From a virus: DNA of 37,772 nt. Made by a program: the position numbers and the translations under genes. Below, piece after piece: positions 1-6,766 of the stretch; the first letter of the stretch is position 1, and each line of letters begins with the position of its first letter. Location of the stretch: positions 1 through 37,772 of the IMG/VR virus record IMGVR_UViG_3300010233_001936; one strand, 5' to 3'. Below the pieces are notes generated by a model. That model made no database searches, had not been told where the DNA came from, and was given only the letters and a program-made list of their open reading frames with translations.

Positions 1-3
1 GAT

Positions 4-1515
4 ATGGTTGATGATACGTACAACCACTTGAATCGTATTTGGAAGGCAAAGTATAACTTTCCAATCTATCCAAACCAACTTGAGATTATTTCAAGCGAAC
101 AAATGCTTGATGCATATTCTGCTGTTGGTATGCCACTAATGTACAATCACTGGTCATATGGTGAGCAATTCATTCGTGAACAAGAAGCATACAAGCGTGG
201 CTATATGGGACTTGCATACGAAATTGTTATTAACTCTGATCCATGTATTGCATATCTGATGGAAGAGAACACAATGTTGATGCAAGCGTTGGTTACTGCT
301 CATGCATCGTTTGGACACAATACGTTCTTTAAGAACAACTATTTGTTTAAGCAATGGACAGATGCTGGATCGATTATTGATTACCTTGCATTCGCAAAAA
401 AGTATATCACCACTTGCGAAGAGAAGTATGGAATGGATGAAGTTGAATCAATCCTTGATGCTGCACATGCTCTCCAACGATATGGTGTCGATAAGTACAA
501 GCGTCCACCAAAACTATCTGCTGCAGAGGAAGAGAAGTTGCAAAAGGATCGTGAAACGTATCGTCAATCACAACTAAATGATTTGTGGCGTACGATTCCT
601 ATTGGACCAAGGACAAAAGATAAGTTGGTTAATGAAGATCAATTTCCAAAAGAACCACAAGAGAACTTGCTCTATTTTATTGAGAAGAATGCTCCACGTC
701 TTAAAGAGTGGCAGCGTGAGATCATTCGCATTGTTCGCAAAATTGCTCAATACTTCTATCCGCAGGGACAAACGAAGTTGATGAATGAAGGTTGTGCAAC
801 ATACTTTCACTACAAATTGATTCACGATCTCTATGATGAGAAGTTGTTGGATGATGGTGCGTTGATGGAATTCTATCATTCGCATACTGGTGTTATTCGT
901 CAACTTGACTATGATCACAAGTACTATTCAGGAATTAATCCATATGCACTTGGGTTTGCAATGTATCGTGATATTGAACGAGTTGCAATGGAACCAACAG
1001 AAGAGGATCGCGAGTGGTTTGGTAATCAGGATTGGGTAGGTAGTGGTGATTATCTTTCAACAATTCGTTTTGCAATTGAAGGTTTTAAGGATGAAAGTTT
1101 CGTACAGCAATTCTTATCACCAAAAGTAATTCGAGACTTCAAGCTATTCACAACACACGATGATGAAGCAGATCCAAAATACTTAATCTCTGCTATCCAC
1201 AACAAGCAAGGTTATAAATTAGTTCGTGAATCACTTGCAAAGAACTATAACTTTGGTTATATGATTCCTGATATTCAAGCTGTCAGTGTTGATCGGTGGG
1301 GTGATCGTTCTCTAACACTTCGCCACTATATGGTAGATAACCGTCCGCTTGAAGCTGAAACTGCAACAGAGACATTGAAGAGAGTTGCATTCCTTTGGGG
1401 ATATGATGTCAAGTTGGAGTCCGTAGACGCGAAGCATGAAGTACGTGCTTCGTTTGAAGTACAAGGTGATAAAACTCTACTGGACGTGTTCCTGGATGAT
1501 GGAAGTAAAAAATAA
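4..1515 (+). CDS. SpoVR family protein (probably 5'-truncated by the window edge)
   Basis: The 503 visible residues match the SpoVR/YcgB family nearly end to end. Recognisable blocks are YPNQLEIISSEQMLDAYSAV followed by GMPLMYNHWSYGEQF near the N terminus, NSDPCIAYLMEEN, AHASFGHNTFFKNN, NEGCATYFHYKLIHDLYDE and GINPYALGFAMYRDIERV. Bacterial members are about 500-510 residues and carry some 30 residues ahead of the YPNQ block. Here only about 20 precede it and the frame stays open to base 1, so the true start probably lies outside the window and the ATG at 4 may be internal. SpoVR was named for a role in Bacillus spore cortex formation; its biochemical activity is unknown. It is followed by a strong terminator and then phoH. 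Family assignment is firm, role in the phage unknown. Confidence 0.9.
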   Translation: MVDDTYNHLNRIWKAKYNFPIYPNQLEIISSEQMLDAYSAVGMPLMYNHWSYGEQFIREQEAYKRGYMGLAYEIVINSDPCIAYLMEENTMLMQALVTAHASFGHNTFFKNNYLFKQWTDAGSIIDYLAFAKKYITTCEEKYGMDEVESILDAAHALQRYGVDKYKRPPKLSAAEEEKLQKDRETYRQSQLNDLWRTIPIGPRTKDKLVNEDQFPKEPQENLLYFIEKNAPRLKEWQREIIRIVRKIAQYFYPQGQTKLMNEGCATYFHYKLIHDLYDEKLLDDGALMEFYHSHTGVIRQLDYDHKYYSGINPYALGFAMYRDIERVAMEPTEEDREWFGNQDWVGSGDYLSTIRFAIEGFKDESFVQQFLSPKVIRDFKLFTTHDDEADPKYLISAIHNKQGYKLVRESLAKNYNFGYMIPDIQAVSVDRWGDRSLTLRHYMVDNRPLEAETATETLKRVAFLWGYDVKLESVDAKHEVRASFEVQGDKTLLDVFLDDGSKK

Positions 1516-1540
1516 GAATAAGAACTATCCAGGATTTAAG

Positions 1541-1573
1541 CCGTGCAAGCCGCCTTGCACGGTTTTTCTTTTT
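1541..1573 (+). terminator. Intrinsic terminator after the SpoVR gene
   Basis: CCGTGCAAG (1541-1549) pairs perfectly with CTTGCACGG (1554-1562) around a 4-nt loop, followed by T5-C-T5. It separates the SpoVR gene from phoH. Confidence 0.9.
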
Positions 1574-1578
1574 GCTGC

Positions 1579-1585
1579 ATAAATA
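1579..1585 (+). promoter_or_regulatory. Late-type promoter element ATAAATA upstream of phoH
   Basis: ATAAATA lies just after the terminator and about 53 bases before the phoH start. It resembles the T4 late promoter core TATAAATA. Transcription about 6 bases downstream would give a roughly 48-base leader containing the GGAGGAG ribosome site. Confidence 0.5.
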
Positions 1586-1638
1586 CAGGTGCAATTTGAC
1601 AAGTTGCAAATCCCTATCCCTTCCAAATGGAGGAGAGT

Positions 1639-2424
1639 ATGTCAGCAAAGAAGCGCTCTTACACAAAGAGCACTAAGAGTAGACGGAACGAAGAAATTGA
1701 GTTTCTTAAAGAAGCTTTATATGCAAACGGACACGCGTTAGAGGAGGGTCCAAAAAAGAAAAAATGGAGTACACAAGATCTGAAAAATATTAGACCAAAG
1801 ACAGACGCACAAGAGGATATGTTTCAAGCATGGTTCTCAGGAAAGCATGTGTGCGCATCCGGTTCCGCAGGAACTGGAAAAACCTTTCTAGCTTTCTACC
1901 TTGCATTGAATGAATACTTACAACAACGCACCCAACGTATTATTGTTGTCCGCTCAACAGTTGCCACAAGAGACGTAGGTTTCTTGCCTGGTACATTGGA
2001 AGAGAAGACAGCGCAGTATGAATTACCATACCACGATATTACTTGGGAGTTGCTTGGTAAGTCATCAAGTTATCAAGATCTGAAAGATGCTAAAGTGATT
2101 GAGTTCATGACGACATCATTCATTCGAGGACTAACTTGGGATAACGCTGTTGTTATTATTGACGAGACACAGAATATGACTTTTCACGAAATCAATTCTA
2201 TCATGACTCGTATCGGTGAGAACACCAGAATCATTCTAACAGGTGATACCAAACAAACAGACCTTAACGAAGGCAAGAAACATTTAGGACTAGAAGGTAT
2301 GTCTCAAGCACTCCGCGTGTTTGATCACATGGATTCGTTTGCAAGTGTTCATTTTACAAAACATGATATCGTACGAAGCGAGTTTGTTAAGTCATGGATT
2401 GTAGCTGTAGAGCACATAACTTAA
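1639..2424 (+). CDS. phoH: PhoH-like P-loop ATPase
   Basis: This 261-residue protein has a Walker A motif GSAGTGKT at about residues 75-82 and a Walker B with following glutamate, VVIIDETQN, near 171-179. The later LTGDTKQTDL segment is typical of the PhoH family of predicted ATPases related to superfamily 1 helicases. PhoH is common in marine phages; its function there is unresolved, with RNA metabolism and phosphate stress both proposed. The first about 45 residues are basic and probably disordered. An upstream in-frame ATG at 1627 exists, but GGAGGAG sits just ahead of ATG 1639 and overlaps the earlier start, so 1639 is preferred. It is a single-gene unit flanked by terminators. Confidence 0.93.
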   Translation: MSAKKRSYTKSTKSRRNEEIEFLKEALYANGHALEEGPKKKKWSTQDLKNIRPKTDAQEDMFQAWFSGKHVCASGSAGTGKTFLAFYLALNEYLQQRTQRIIVVRSTVATRDVGFLPGTLEEKTAQYELPYHDITWELLGKSSSYQDLKDAKVIEFMTTSFIRGLTWDNAVVIIDETQNMTFHEINSIMTRIGENTRIILTGDTKQTDLNEGKKHLGLEGMSQALRVFDHMDSFASVHFTKHDIVRSEFVKSWIVAVEHIT

Positions 2425-2451
2425 GTAGTGATGATTGATAGGGATAAACAG

Positions 2452-2473
2452 AAAGGACCGAAAGGTCTTTTTT
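2452..2473 (+). terminator. Intrinsic terminator after phoH
   Basis: AAAGGACC (2452-2459) pairs with GGTCTTTT across a GAAA tetraloop, allowing one G-T pair, and runs into six T. It lies 27 bases past the phoH stop, between phoH and the convergent minus-strand gene. Confidence 0.85.
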
Positions 2474-2475
2474 GT

Positions 2476-2727
2476 TTATAGGGACTTGTGAAACAACCCA
2501 ACGACAGCTGATAGAATTGCTATGATGGTTGTAAAGATACCTGCAAACCACGATTGCTTGTTTTCTAACTTACTAGTACGATCATCCTGGGTACTTAACT
2601 TTGCAATTACAGTATCCATTTTATTACCATTATCAATTATTTGTTGTTCAAGACGGACCAAGCGATCACTATCTTCGCGGGTGAAGGTAATAAGTGAACG
2701 TCTGTCAGGTCCCTGATAATTCGCCAT
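2476..2727 (-). CDS. Small coiled-coil protein with C-terminal membrane segment
   Basis: This 83-residue protein has a polar, heptad-like N-terminal two thirds (about residues 20-57) and one C-terminal membrane segment, roughly WFAGIFTTIIAILSAVVGLF, ending HKSL. That layout resembles XhlA-type holin-associated proteins, which anchor through a C-terminal helix, but no specific motif proves it. The start is preceded by AAAGGA with suitable spacing. It stands alone on the minus strand, convergent with phoH and divergent from the gene at 2810. A second small protein with the same architecture lies at 13947-14135. A lysis role is inference only. Confidence 0.72.
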   Translation of the reverse strand: MANYQGPDRRSLITFTREDSDRLVRLEQQIIDNGNKMDTVIAKLSTQDDRTSKLENKQSWFAGIFTTIIAILSAVVGLFHKSL

Positions 2728-2747
2728 GATAAATCCTTTGTAGATAG

Positions 2748-2776
2748 TTGTGGAATGCGTGGTGTTGTTCTATAAT
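2748..2776 (+). promoter_or_regulatory. Sigma70-type promoter for the gene at 2810
   Basis: TTGTGG (2748-2753) is followed after 17 bases by a perfect TATAAT (2771-2776). Transcription would start near 2783, leaving a leader of about 27 bases with GAGGA ahead of the ATG at 2810. Confidence 0.65.
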
Positions 2777-2809
2777 ATTTGATAACCTATTTACGAGGAT
2801 TTAACCAAA

Positions 2810-3256
2810 ATGCGTGCATATTTCTTTGGCAACATGTATCTCTCCAGTATTCAACAGGGTATACAGGCAGCTCATACTGTCGTTGAGATGTACAACAAAT
2901 ATCCAGTTGATACACACCAGTATTCGATTTTGGATCATTGGGCACGTGATCACAAAACTATGATCCTATTAAATGCTGGCTATAGTAAAAATATTCACGA
3001 GCTTGTAAGCGTGTTCAATACAACTGCAAATCCTCTCCCTTGGGCTCACTTCAATGAAGGAGAGGACGCACTGGACGGCGCTATTACTTGCATTGGAATC
3101 ATCCTTCCTGAAGAGTTCTACGAAGCTGCGAAGGAAGTTCGCAATGGTGTTCCACCTACTGACCTTTGGGCGCTTGCACCAAACTATAGCAAGCTTCAAA
3201 CCGAGTGGGAACGAGCGATGGCTCTTCGGTTAAATATCTATGGACTTGCACGCTAA
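2810..3256 (+). CDS. Phage protein of unknown function, possibly PTH2-like
   Basis: This 148-residue soluble protein begins MRAYFFGNMYLSSIQQGIQ. The segment SIQQGIQAAHTVVEMYNKY vaguely recalls the glycine-helix and AQ/AH signature of peptidyl-tRNA hydrolase 2, and the length is compatible, but the catalytic pattern is not convincing, so this is only a suggestion. The start is supported by GAGGA about 10 bases upstream and by the promoter at 2748-2776. It opens a plus-strand run of tightly packed genes leading into thyA. Confidence 0.75.
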   Translation: MRAYFFGNMYLSSIQQGIQAAHTVVEMYNKYPVDTHQYSILDHWARDHKTMILLNAGYSKNIHELVSVFNTTANPLPWAHFNEGEDALDGAITCIGIILPEEFYEAAKEVRNGVPPTDLWALAPNYSKLQTEWERAMALRLNIYGLAR

Positions 3257-3267
3257 TAAGGATAAAA

Positions 3268-3465
3268 ATGTCAGATGATAAGACTTACGTCTATAAAGAG
3301 ACAGAAGTAAAACTAACAGGGCGCACAGCCGAAAAAGAAATTAAGGGACTTCGAAAGGGCACACCATCTCGAGTTGCTGTCCTTCATGAAATTACTCCTG
3401 TTGATTCATTAAATGGTTCTTGGAAAAAGTGGGTTCAAATGGTTGAACTCTTTGAGATCATGTAA
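3268..3465 (+). CDS. Hypothetical protein, 65 aa
   Basis: A small, basic, soluble protein beginning MSDDKTYVYKETEVKLTGRT. An open frame extends upstream to 3205, but that part overlaps the previous gene; the ATG at 3268 has AAGGA six bases upstream and lies just past the previous stop, so it is the likely start. The stop forms a TAATG overlap with the next small gene, implying translational coupling. No family is recognised. Confidence 0.72.
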   Translation: MSDDKTYVYKETEVKLTGRTAEKEIKGLRKGTPSRVAVLHEITPVDSLNGSWKKWVQMVELFEIM

Positions 3466-3539
3466 TGGATGGAATAGCGTTCATACTTGTTCTATGGTTT
3501 ATTTGGGCACTTGCAAGTATTGGTGGAGATGATAAATGA
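3465..3539 (+). CDS. 24-residue membrane microprotein
   Basis: The ATG at 3465 overlaps the previous stop (TAATG) and its own TGA overlaps the next start (ATGA at 3536). The predicted peptide is MDG, then IAFILVLWFIWALASIGG, then DDK: one hydrophobic helix with charged ends. The double coupling and the membrane-like composition support a real gene despite its size. It precedes a two-helix membrane protein and could be a partner. No homologue is recognised. Confidence 0.55.
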   Translation: MDGIAFILVLWFIWALASIGGDDK

Positions 3540-3937
3540 TCGGTGTTATAATCTCTTCTCTGCTTGCTTGGACAATTGTTAGCATTACTTATTTTATAAC
3601 TCGTATTGGATATAAAGATTCGCCTCGTGGCTTTCGTAAGTATGCAGAATGGTTTATTTGTCCGCCTGTGCTTATCATTGCATATGTAATTGGTGGTATC
3701 GGTTGGCTTATAAAGAAACCAGATGTTCCTCATGTTGGCGATGGTAATAATACTTGGGTTAATTTACAAATACCTGATCACGAATCTAAAAAGAAATACT
3801 ATACACAAATACGGTTTACTGGGGAGAAGGGTATTGATTGGGTAATTAATGTATCCAGCAATGAGCCTATGGTTTCAGAAATGTGGAGCAATCAAGGCTA
3901 CAAATGGAACAACTATTCCAACGGAGACGACAAATGA
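3536..3937 (+). CDS. Membrane protein with two N-terminal helices, unknown
   Basis: This 133-residue protein has a hydrophobic stretch at about residues 2-22 (IGVIISSLLAWTIVSITYFI), a short basic loop, and a second at about 40-60 (FICPPVLIIAYVIGGIGWLI). A soluble, aromatic-rich domain of about 70 residues follows. The start overlaps the stop of the 24-residue microprotein, and its own stop overlaps the thyA start (ATGA), so the genes are probably translated as a coupled series. Function unknown. Confidence 0.75.
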   Translation: MIGVIISSLLAWTIVSITYFITRIGYKDSPRGFRKYAEWFICPPVLIIAYVIGGIGWLIKKPDVPHVGDGNNTWVNLQIPDHESKKKYYTQIRFTGEKGIDWVINVSSNEPMVSEMWSNQGYKWNNYSNGDDK

Positions 3938-4791
3938 ATGCTGATATGACTTACATTAAGTTGGTTGGTGATATTATCAACTACGGAACAGAGAAACCAG
4001 ATCGAACAGGAACAGGAACGATTAGTCTTCCATTCCAACAGATGCGATTTGATTTGACAGACAATAAGATCCCATTGCTAACAACAAAGAAGATGTTCAC
4101 AAAGGGAATCATTCATGAGATTCTTTGGTACTTGATGGGTAGCACAAATATTAAATATCTAAACGAACATGGAATCCATATATGGGATTCGTGGGCAGAT
4201 AAAAATGGTGAGTTGGGTCCCATTTACGGCGCAGCCTGGAGAGGATGGAATCAATATTACGAATATGGTGAAACTTGGGACAATACACCTCTCCCAACTT
4301 ATGTTAAGGGTGAACCAATCGATCAGGTTGCTGAAGCGGTCCAGAAGCTTCGTACCAATCCAACCGATCGCCGAATCATTATTAGCGCTTGGAATGTTGC
4401 TGACATTCCTAAGATGCGTCTCCCACCTTGTCATGCATTGTTCCAGTTCTGGAGCAATGGCAAGGGTGAGTTAAGCTGCCACCTCTACCAGCGTAGTTGT
4501 GATGTTGGGCTTGGCGTACCTTTCAATATCGTGCAGTATTCAATACTTACACATATGTTCGCACAGGTAACAGGACATACAGCGAAAGAGTTCGTGTGGA
4601 CTGGTGGCGATGTTCACATATATAATAATCACAAGTCTGCTTTAATAAAGCAGATAATGTTAGACCCATATGAATCACCGACTCTGAAGTTGAATCCTGC
4701 AGTCAAGGAGATTGACGATTTCAAGTTTGAGGACTTTGAAATTGTAGGCTATCAACACCACCCCGCGATTAAGATGGAGGTTAGTGTATAA
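3934..4791 (+). CDS. thyA: Thymidylate synthase
   Basis: ThyA converts dUMP and methylene-tetrahydrofolate to dTMP and dihydrofolate. The 285-residue product has the substrate loop RTGTGT (24-29), GPIYGAAWR (95-103), the catalytic cysteine in LPPCH (Cys166), and the RSCDVGLGVPFN and GGDVHIYNNH blocks (from about 187 and 224). It is about 20 residues longer than E. coli ThyA because of an insertion around 107-130. An open frame runs upstream to 3883, but ATG 3934 overlaps the previous stop as ATGA and has GGAGA in front, so it is chosen. DHFR lies two genes downstream and regenerates the folate cofactor. Confidence 0.97.
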   Translation: MNADMTYIKLVGDIINYGTEKPDRTGTGTISLPFQQMRFDLTDNKIPLLTTKKMFTKGIIHEILWYLMGSTNIKYLNEHGIHIWDSWADKNGELGPIYGAAWRGWNQYYEYGETWDNTPLPTYVKGEPIDQVAEAVQKLRTNPTDRRIIISAWNVADIPKMRLPPCHALFQFWSNGKGELSCHLYQRSCDVGLGVPFNIVQYSILTHMFAQVTGHTAKEFVWTGGDVHIYNNHKSALIKQIMLDPYESPTLKLNPAVKEIDDFKFEDFEIVGYQHHPAIKMEVSV

Positions 4792-5165
4792 TGGACAAGC
4801 CAACAGCCGAGTACAAACTCGAAAAGAAATCTGTAAACAACAAAGCAATATTCAATGAGATCAATACGTTCATTGACGAAGGTATCCTAACAGGTGGAGT
4901 ACTTTGGGGCAATGACATTCACCGCGAAAGTTTTGTTGAGATCGTAGGGGATTTCCTAGATCAACTTATGGACGATAGTCGTATCGATCAGTGGAATGTT
5001 ATTTGCGATCTTCGCAACAATTCAATCGCTTCAATGGACAAAGGCGTCTATGTAATGGAAGTACAGTACCGCCAGAAGAATTGTTTGAACACAACACGTT
5101 TGATATACACAATTTCTGATCTTCTAGTTAAGAACATTAAGGATCTAATCGATTTTGCTGTATGA
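4791..5165 (+). CDS. Unknown protein resembling a tail-sheath C-terminal fold
   Basis: This 124-residue protein sits between thyA and the DHFR gene, overlapping both (TAATG at its start, ATGA at its end). The pattern FVEIVGDFLDQLMDDSRIDQ, then WNVICDLRNNS, then YVMEVQYRQKN and a closing hydrophobic strand recalls the C-terminal domain of phage tail-sheath and related proteins, in which a cDxxNN segment precedes a strand describing the edge of the fold. That is a weak impression by eye. Position alone would suggest a nucleotide-metabolism link, which the sequence does not support. Confidence 0.6.
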   Translation: MDKPTAEYKLEKKSVNNKAIFNEINTFIDEGILTGGVLWGNDIHRESFVEIVGDFLDQLMDDSRIDQWNVICDLRNNSIASMDKGVYVMEVQYRQKNCLNTTRLIYTISDLLVKNIKDLIDFAV

Positions 5166-5695
5166 AGAAGATACTTCCAGAAATAGTTGTTGCTGTTGAT
5201 TGCGAAGGTGGATTTGGCAAGGATGGTCAAATCCCATGGCACTTACCAGAGGATATGAAACGATTCAAGGAATTGACGACAGGTCATGTTTGTGCAATGG
5301 GTCGTCATACATTCAACGATATGTTGGATATGAGAGTGAAGAGAGATGCAGAGAAAGGAATCAATCTTCCTATCAATGAGATTCTTCCTGGACGTGATTG
5401 TTATGTGATTACTAAAAATCAAGATTACAAAACACCAGGTGCAACTCGTGTTAACAGTTTAGGTAATGTTCGAGATAAGATTAAAGAGGATTCCAAAAGA
5501 CTATTTGTGATTGGTGGTCGAAGGATGTTTATTGAAGCACTATCATGGTGCGAGACAATTCACATGACGGTAGTAAAGGGTGATAGGTATAATTGTGATA
5601 CCTTCTTTCCTATACAGGTACTAAATAAAAAATTCGAAATTAAGTCAGGCGAAGAAACTGACAAAGCCTATTATGTTGTTTATAAACGCAAGTAA
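5162..5695 (+). CDS. folA: Dihydrofolate reductase
   Basis: DHFR reduces dihydrofolate to tetrahydrofolate with NADPH, completing the thymidylate cycle fed by ThyA. The 177-residue protein shows the N-terminal strand EIVVAVDCEGGFGKDGQ, the substrate-binding IPWHLPEDMKRF (24-35), MGRHTF (46-51), and the NADPH-binding FVIGGRRMF (113-121). A loop around residues 55-72 is longer than in small bacterial DHFRs. The start overlaps the previous stop as ATGA. T4 carries td and frd for the same pair of reactions. Confidence 0.95.
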   Translation: MKKILPEIVVAVDCEGGFGKDGQIPWHLPEDMKRFKELTTGHVCAMGRHTFNDMLDMRVKRDAEKGINLPINEILPGRDCYVITKNQDYKTPGATRVNSLGNVRDKIKEDSKRLFVIGGRRMFIEALSWCETIHMTVVKGDRYNCDTFFPIQVLNKKFEIKSGEETDKAYYVVYKRK

Positions 5696-5707
5696 GGGGT
5701 ATAAGAA

Positions 5708-5902
5708 ATGGCGAAGTTGTGCACCGCAGGAGTACGTGGTCCGTATTCGTATGTAATTTTAAATAACGTTAGCGACGTTGTTGTGGCAGTTAAGGAAGAT
5801 GATAGAGAGATCATCACAACACATCTCGATATGGATGTAGCAGAAAGGTGGGTCGATAAACATTTAGACTCACTAGTTGAAAGGAATTATGAAGTTGATT
5901 GA
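5708..5902 (+). CDS. Hypothetical protein, 64 aa
   Basis: A small soluble protein starting MAKLCTAGVRGPYSYVILNN and ending in an acidic tail. AAGGGG lies about 8 bases before the ATG, 12 bases after the DHFR stop. The 3' end overlaps the start of the 2H phosphoesterase by 14 bases. No family recognised. Confidence 0.7.
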   Translation: MAKLCTAGVRGPYSYVILNNVSDVVVAVKEDDREIITTHLDMDVAERWVDKHLDSLVERNYEVD

Positions 5903-6383
5903 AATTGCTTCGCCACGAGGAACATACTTCGGGTTGAAGCCAACAAAAGAAACTGTAGCAGCAATGCGAGAGTTCATGGGAGATCATAGAATCCCAAATC
6001 CATTAGAGGATCACAAGCTACATGCAACGGTTGTCTATAGCCGAGCATTTGTTGGAGCTCGCCCTCTTGGTGAACTTGATCCAACCTGGAAAGGAAAGTT
6101 TACAGATTACGATATCTTTCAAACGAGTCCAAAGGTAGAAGAGAGTACTGGTGAATCAAGACGTTGTTTAGTAATGAAGTTTGATTGTCCTGAAATTCAC
6201 GAACGTCATCATTACCTTCGTAAGCATCATGGTGCAACTCACGACTTTCCAAACTTTGATCCGCACATGACAATGTCGTATGATGTTGGTGAATTTGATC
6301 ATCAGAATTTACCAGAGTATGATGGTCCTCATGAATTTCATGAAGAATATTCTGAACCTCTTGACTTGAACTGGGTCAAGTAG
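5889..6383 (+). CDS. 2H phosphoesterase, Acb1-like (candidate anti-CBASS)
   Basis: The 164-residue protein has the two HxT signatures of the 2H phosphoesterase superfamily: HAT at 45-47 in LHATVVYSR and HMT at 126-128 in PHMTMSYD. The C terminus, with EEYSEPLDLNW after the second motif, and the overall spacing resemble the T4 gp57B/Acb1 family, whose members cleave cyclic nucleotide signals made by CBASS defence. An RNA-ligase-like or cyclic-phosphodiesterase role on tRNA ends is the alternative. ATG 5889 is chosen because AAAGGA lies five bases upstream; the frame is open from a TTG at 5877. It ends the thyA-folA gene run. Confidence 0.82.
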   Translation: MKLIEIASPRGTYFGLKPTKETVAAMREFMGDHRIPNPLEDHKLHATVVYSRAFVGARPLGELDPTWKGKFTDYDIFQTSPKVEESTGESRRCLVMKFDCPEIHERHHYLRKHHGATHDFPNFDPHMTMSYDVGEFDHQNLPEYDGPHEFHEEYSEPLDLNWVK

Positions 6384-6436
6384 GACAAGGTCCCATGCGC
6401 ATGAGCGAGATGGTACCTTCGCCATCTACCAGTCCT
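6382..6436 (+). other. Possible structured RNA segment ahead of the tmRNA
   Basis: AGGAC (6382-6386) can pair with GTCCT (6432-6436), enclosing a hairpin AGATGG (6408-6413) with CCATCT (6422-6427). An alternative pairing AAGGT (6387-6391) with ACCTT (6415-6419) competes. No T run follows and no tRNA loop motif is present. It could be a 3' processing or protective structure for the upstream transcript. Low certainty. Confidence 0.3.
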
Positions 6437-6455
6437 GCTGCGTAGCAAATATCTG

Positions 6456-6484
6456 TTGTATTAATCATATAAGAATAGTATTCT
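6456..6484 (+). promoter_or_regulatory. Weak sigma70-like promoter ahead of the tmRNA
   Basis: TTGTAT (6456-6461), a 17-base spacer and TATTCT (6479-6484). The -10 lies in an inverted repeat, AGAATA-G-TATTCT (6472-6484), which could be an operator or chance. Confidence 0.3.
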
Positions 6485-6512
6485 ACCCCTGTTGTTTATA
6501 AATGTCAAAGTT

Positions 6513-6520
6513 TATAAATA
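6513..6520 (+). promoter_or_regulatory. T4-type late promoter TATAAATA ahead of the tmRNA
   Basis: A perfect match to the T4 late consensus TATAAATA, placed so that transcription would begin near 6526, a few tens of bases before the acceptor piece of the tmRNA. A partial copy, TTATAAATG, lies at 6496-6504. Confidence 0.55.
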
Positions 6521-6591
6521 CACAGATTGTTGTAATTCCGTTTGAGATACAGCTTGATGGACGGGGCTCTCGGATGCCCCCATCTCCACCA

Positions 6592-6635
6592 AATTCCGTT
6601 GCCAGCATGATCGTTTCATACCTGGTGGCGACTAC
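6592..6635 (+). other. Intervening segment of the pre-tmRNA
   Basis: These 44 bases separate the encoded CCA of the acceptor piece from the first base of the coding piece and should be removed from the mature two-piece RNA. GTTGCCA near its start can pair with TGGTGGCGAC near its end, giving a hairpin that would bring both processing sites together. Confidence 0.65.
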
Positions 6636-6718
6636 GGGGATGACAGGTTTCGACATTGGGAAATAAGGCAAAAGGCAACACGTCAGGTGATCGACGTTAA
6701 TGAAACAAAACTATAAAC

Positions 6719-6766
6719 GCAGCAAACGATGCTATGTTTGATCAGGATTTTGCACTAGCTGCTTAA
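6719..6766 (+). other. tmRNA tag reading frame
   Basis: Codons from GCA 6719 (or 6722) encode AANDAMFDQDFALAA and end at TAA 6764-6766. The AAND start and ALAA end are typical. The F-acidic-acidic-F-A-aliphatic-A-A ending parallels the Caulobacter tag AANDNFAEEFAVAA as I recall it. The C-terminal ALAA is the ClpX-recognised part of the degron in known systems. Confidence 0.88.

Noticed and set aside
1596-1601. TTGACA before phoH as a sigma70 -35 box.
   Set aside because: No acceptable -10 hexamer lies 16-18 bases downstream.
6384-6450. Possible tRNA gene ahead of the tmRNA.
   Set aside because: No T-loop TTCRA motif, no acceptor pairing of 7 bp with CCA; only a hairpin is supported.
6483-6671. 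Minus-strand open frame of 62 residues across the tmRNA.
   Set aside because: It covers the conserved tmRNA acceptor and D-loop sequences and has no ribosome site.
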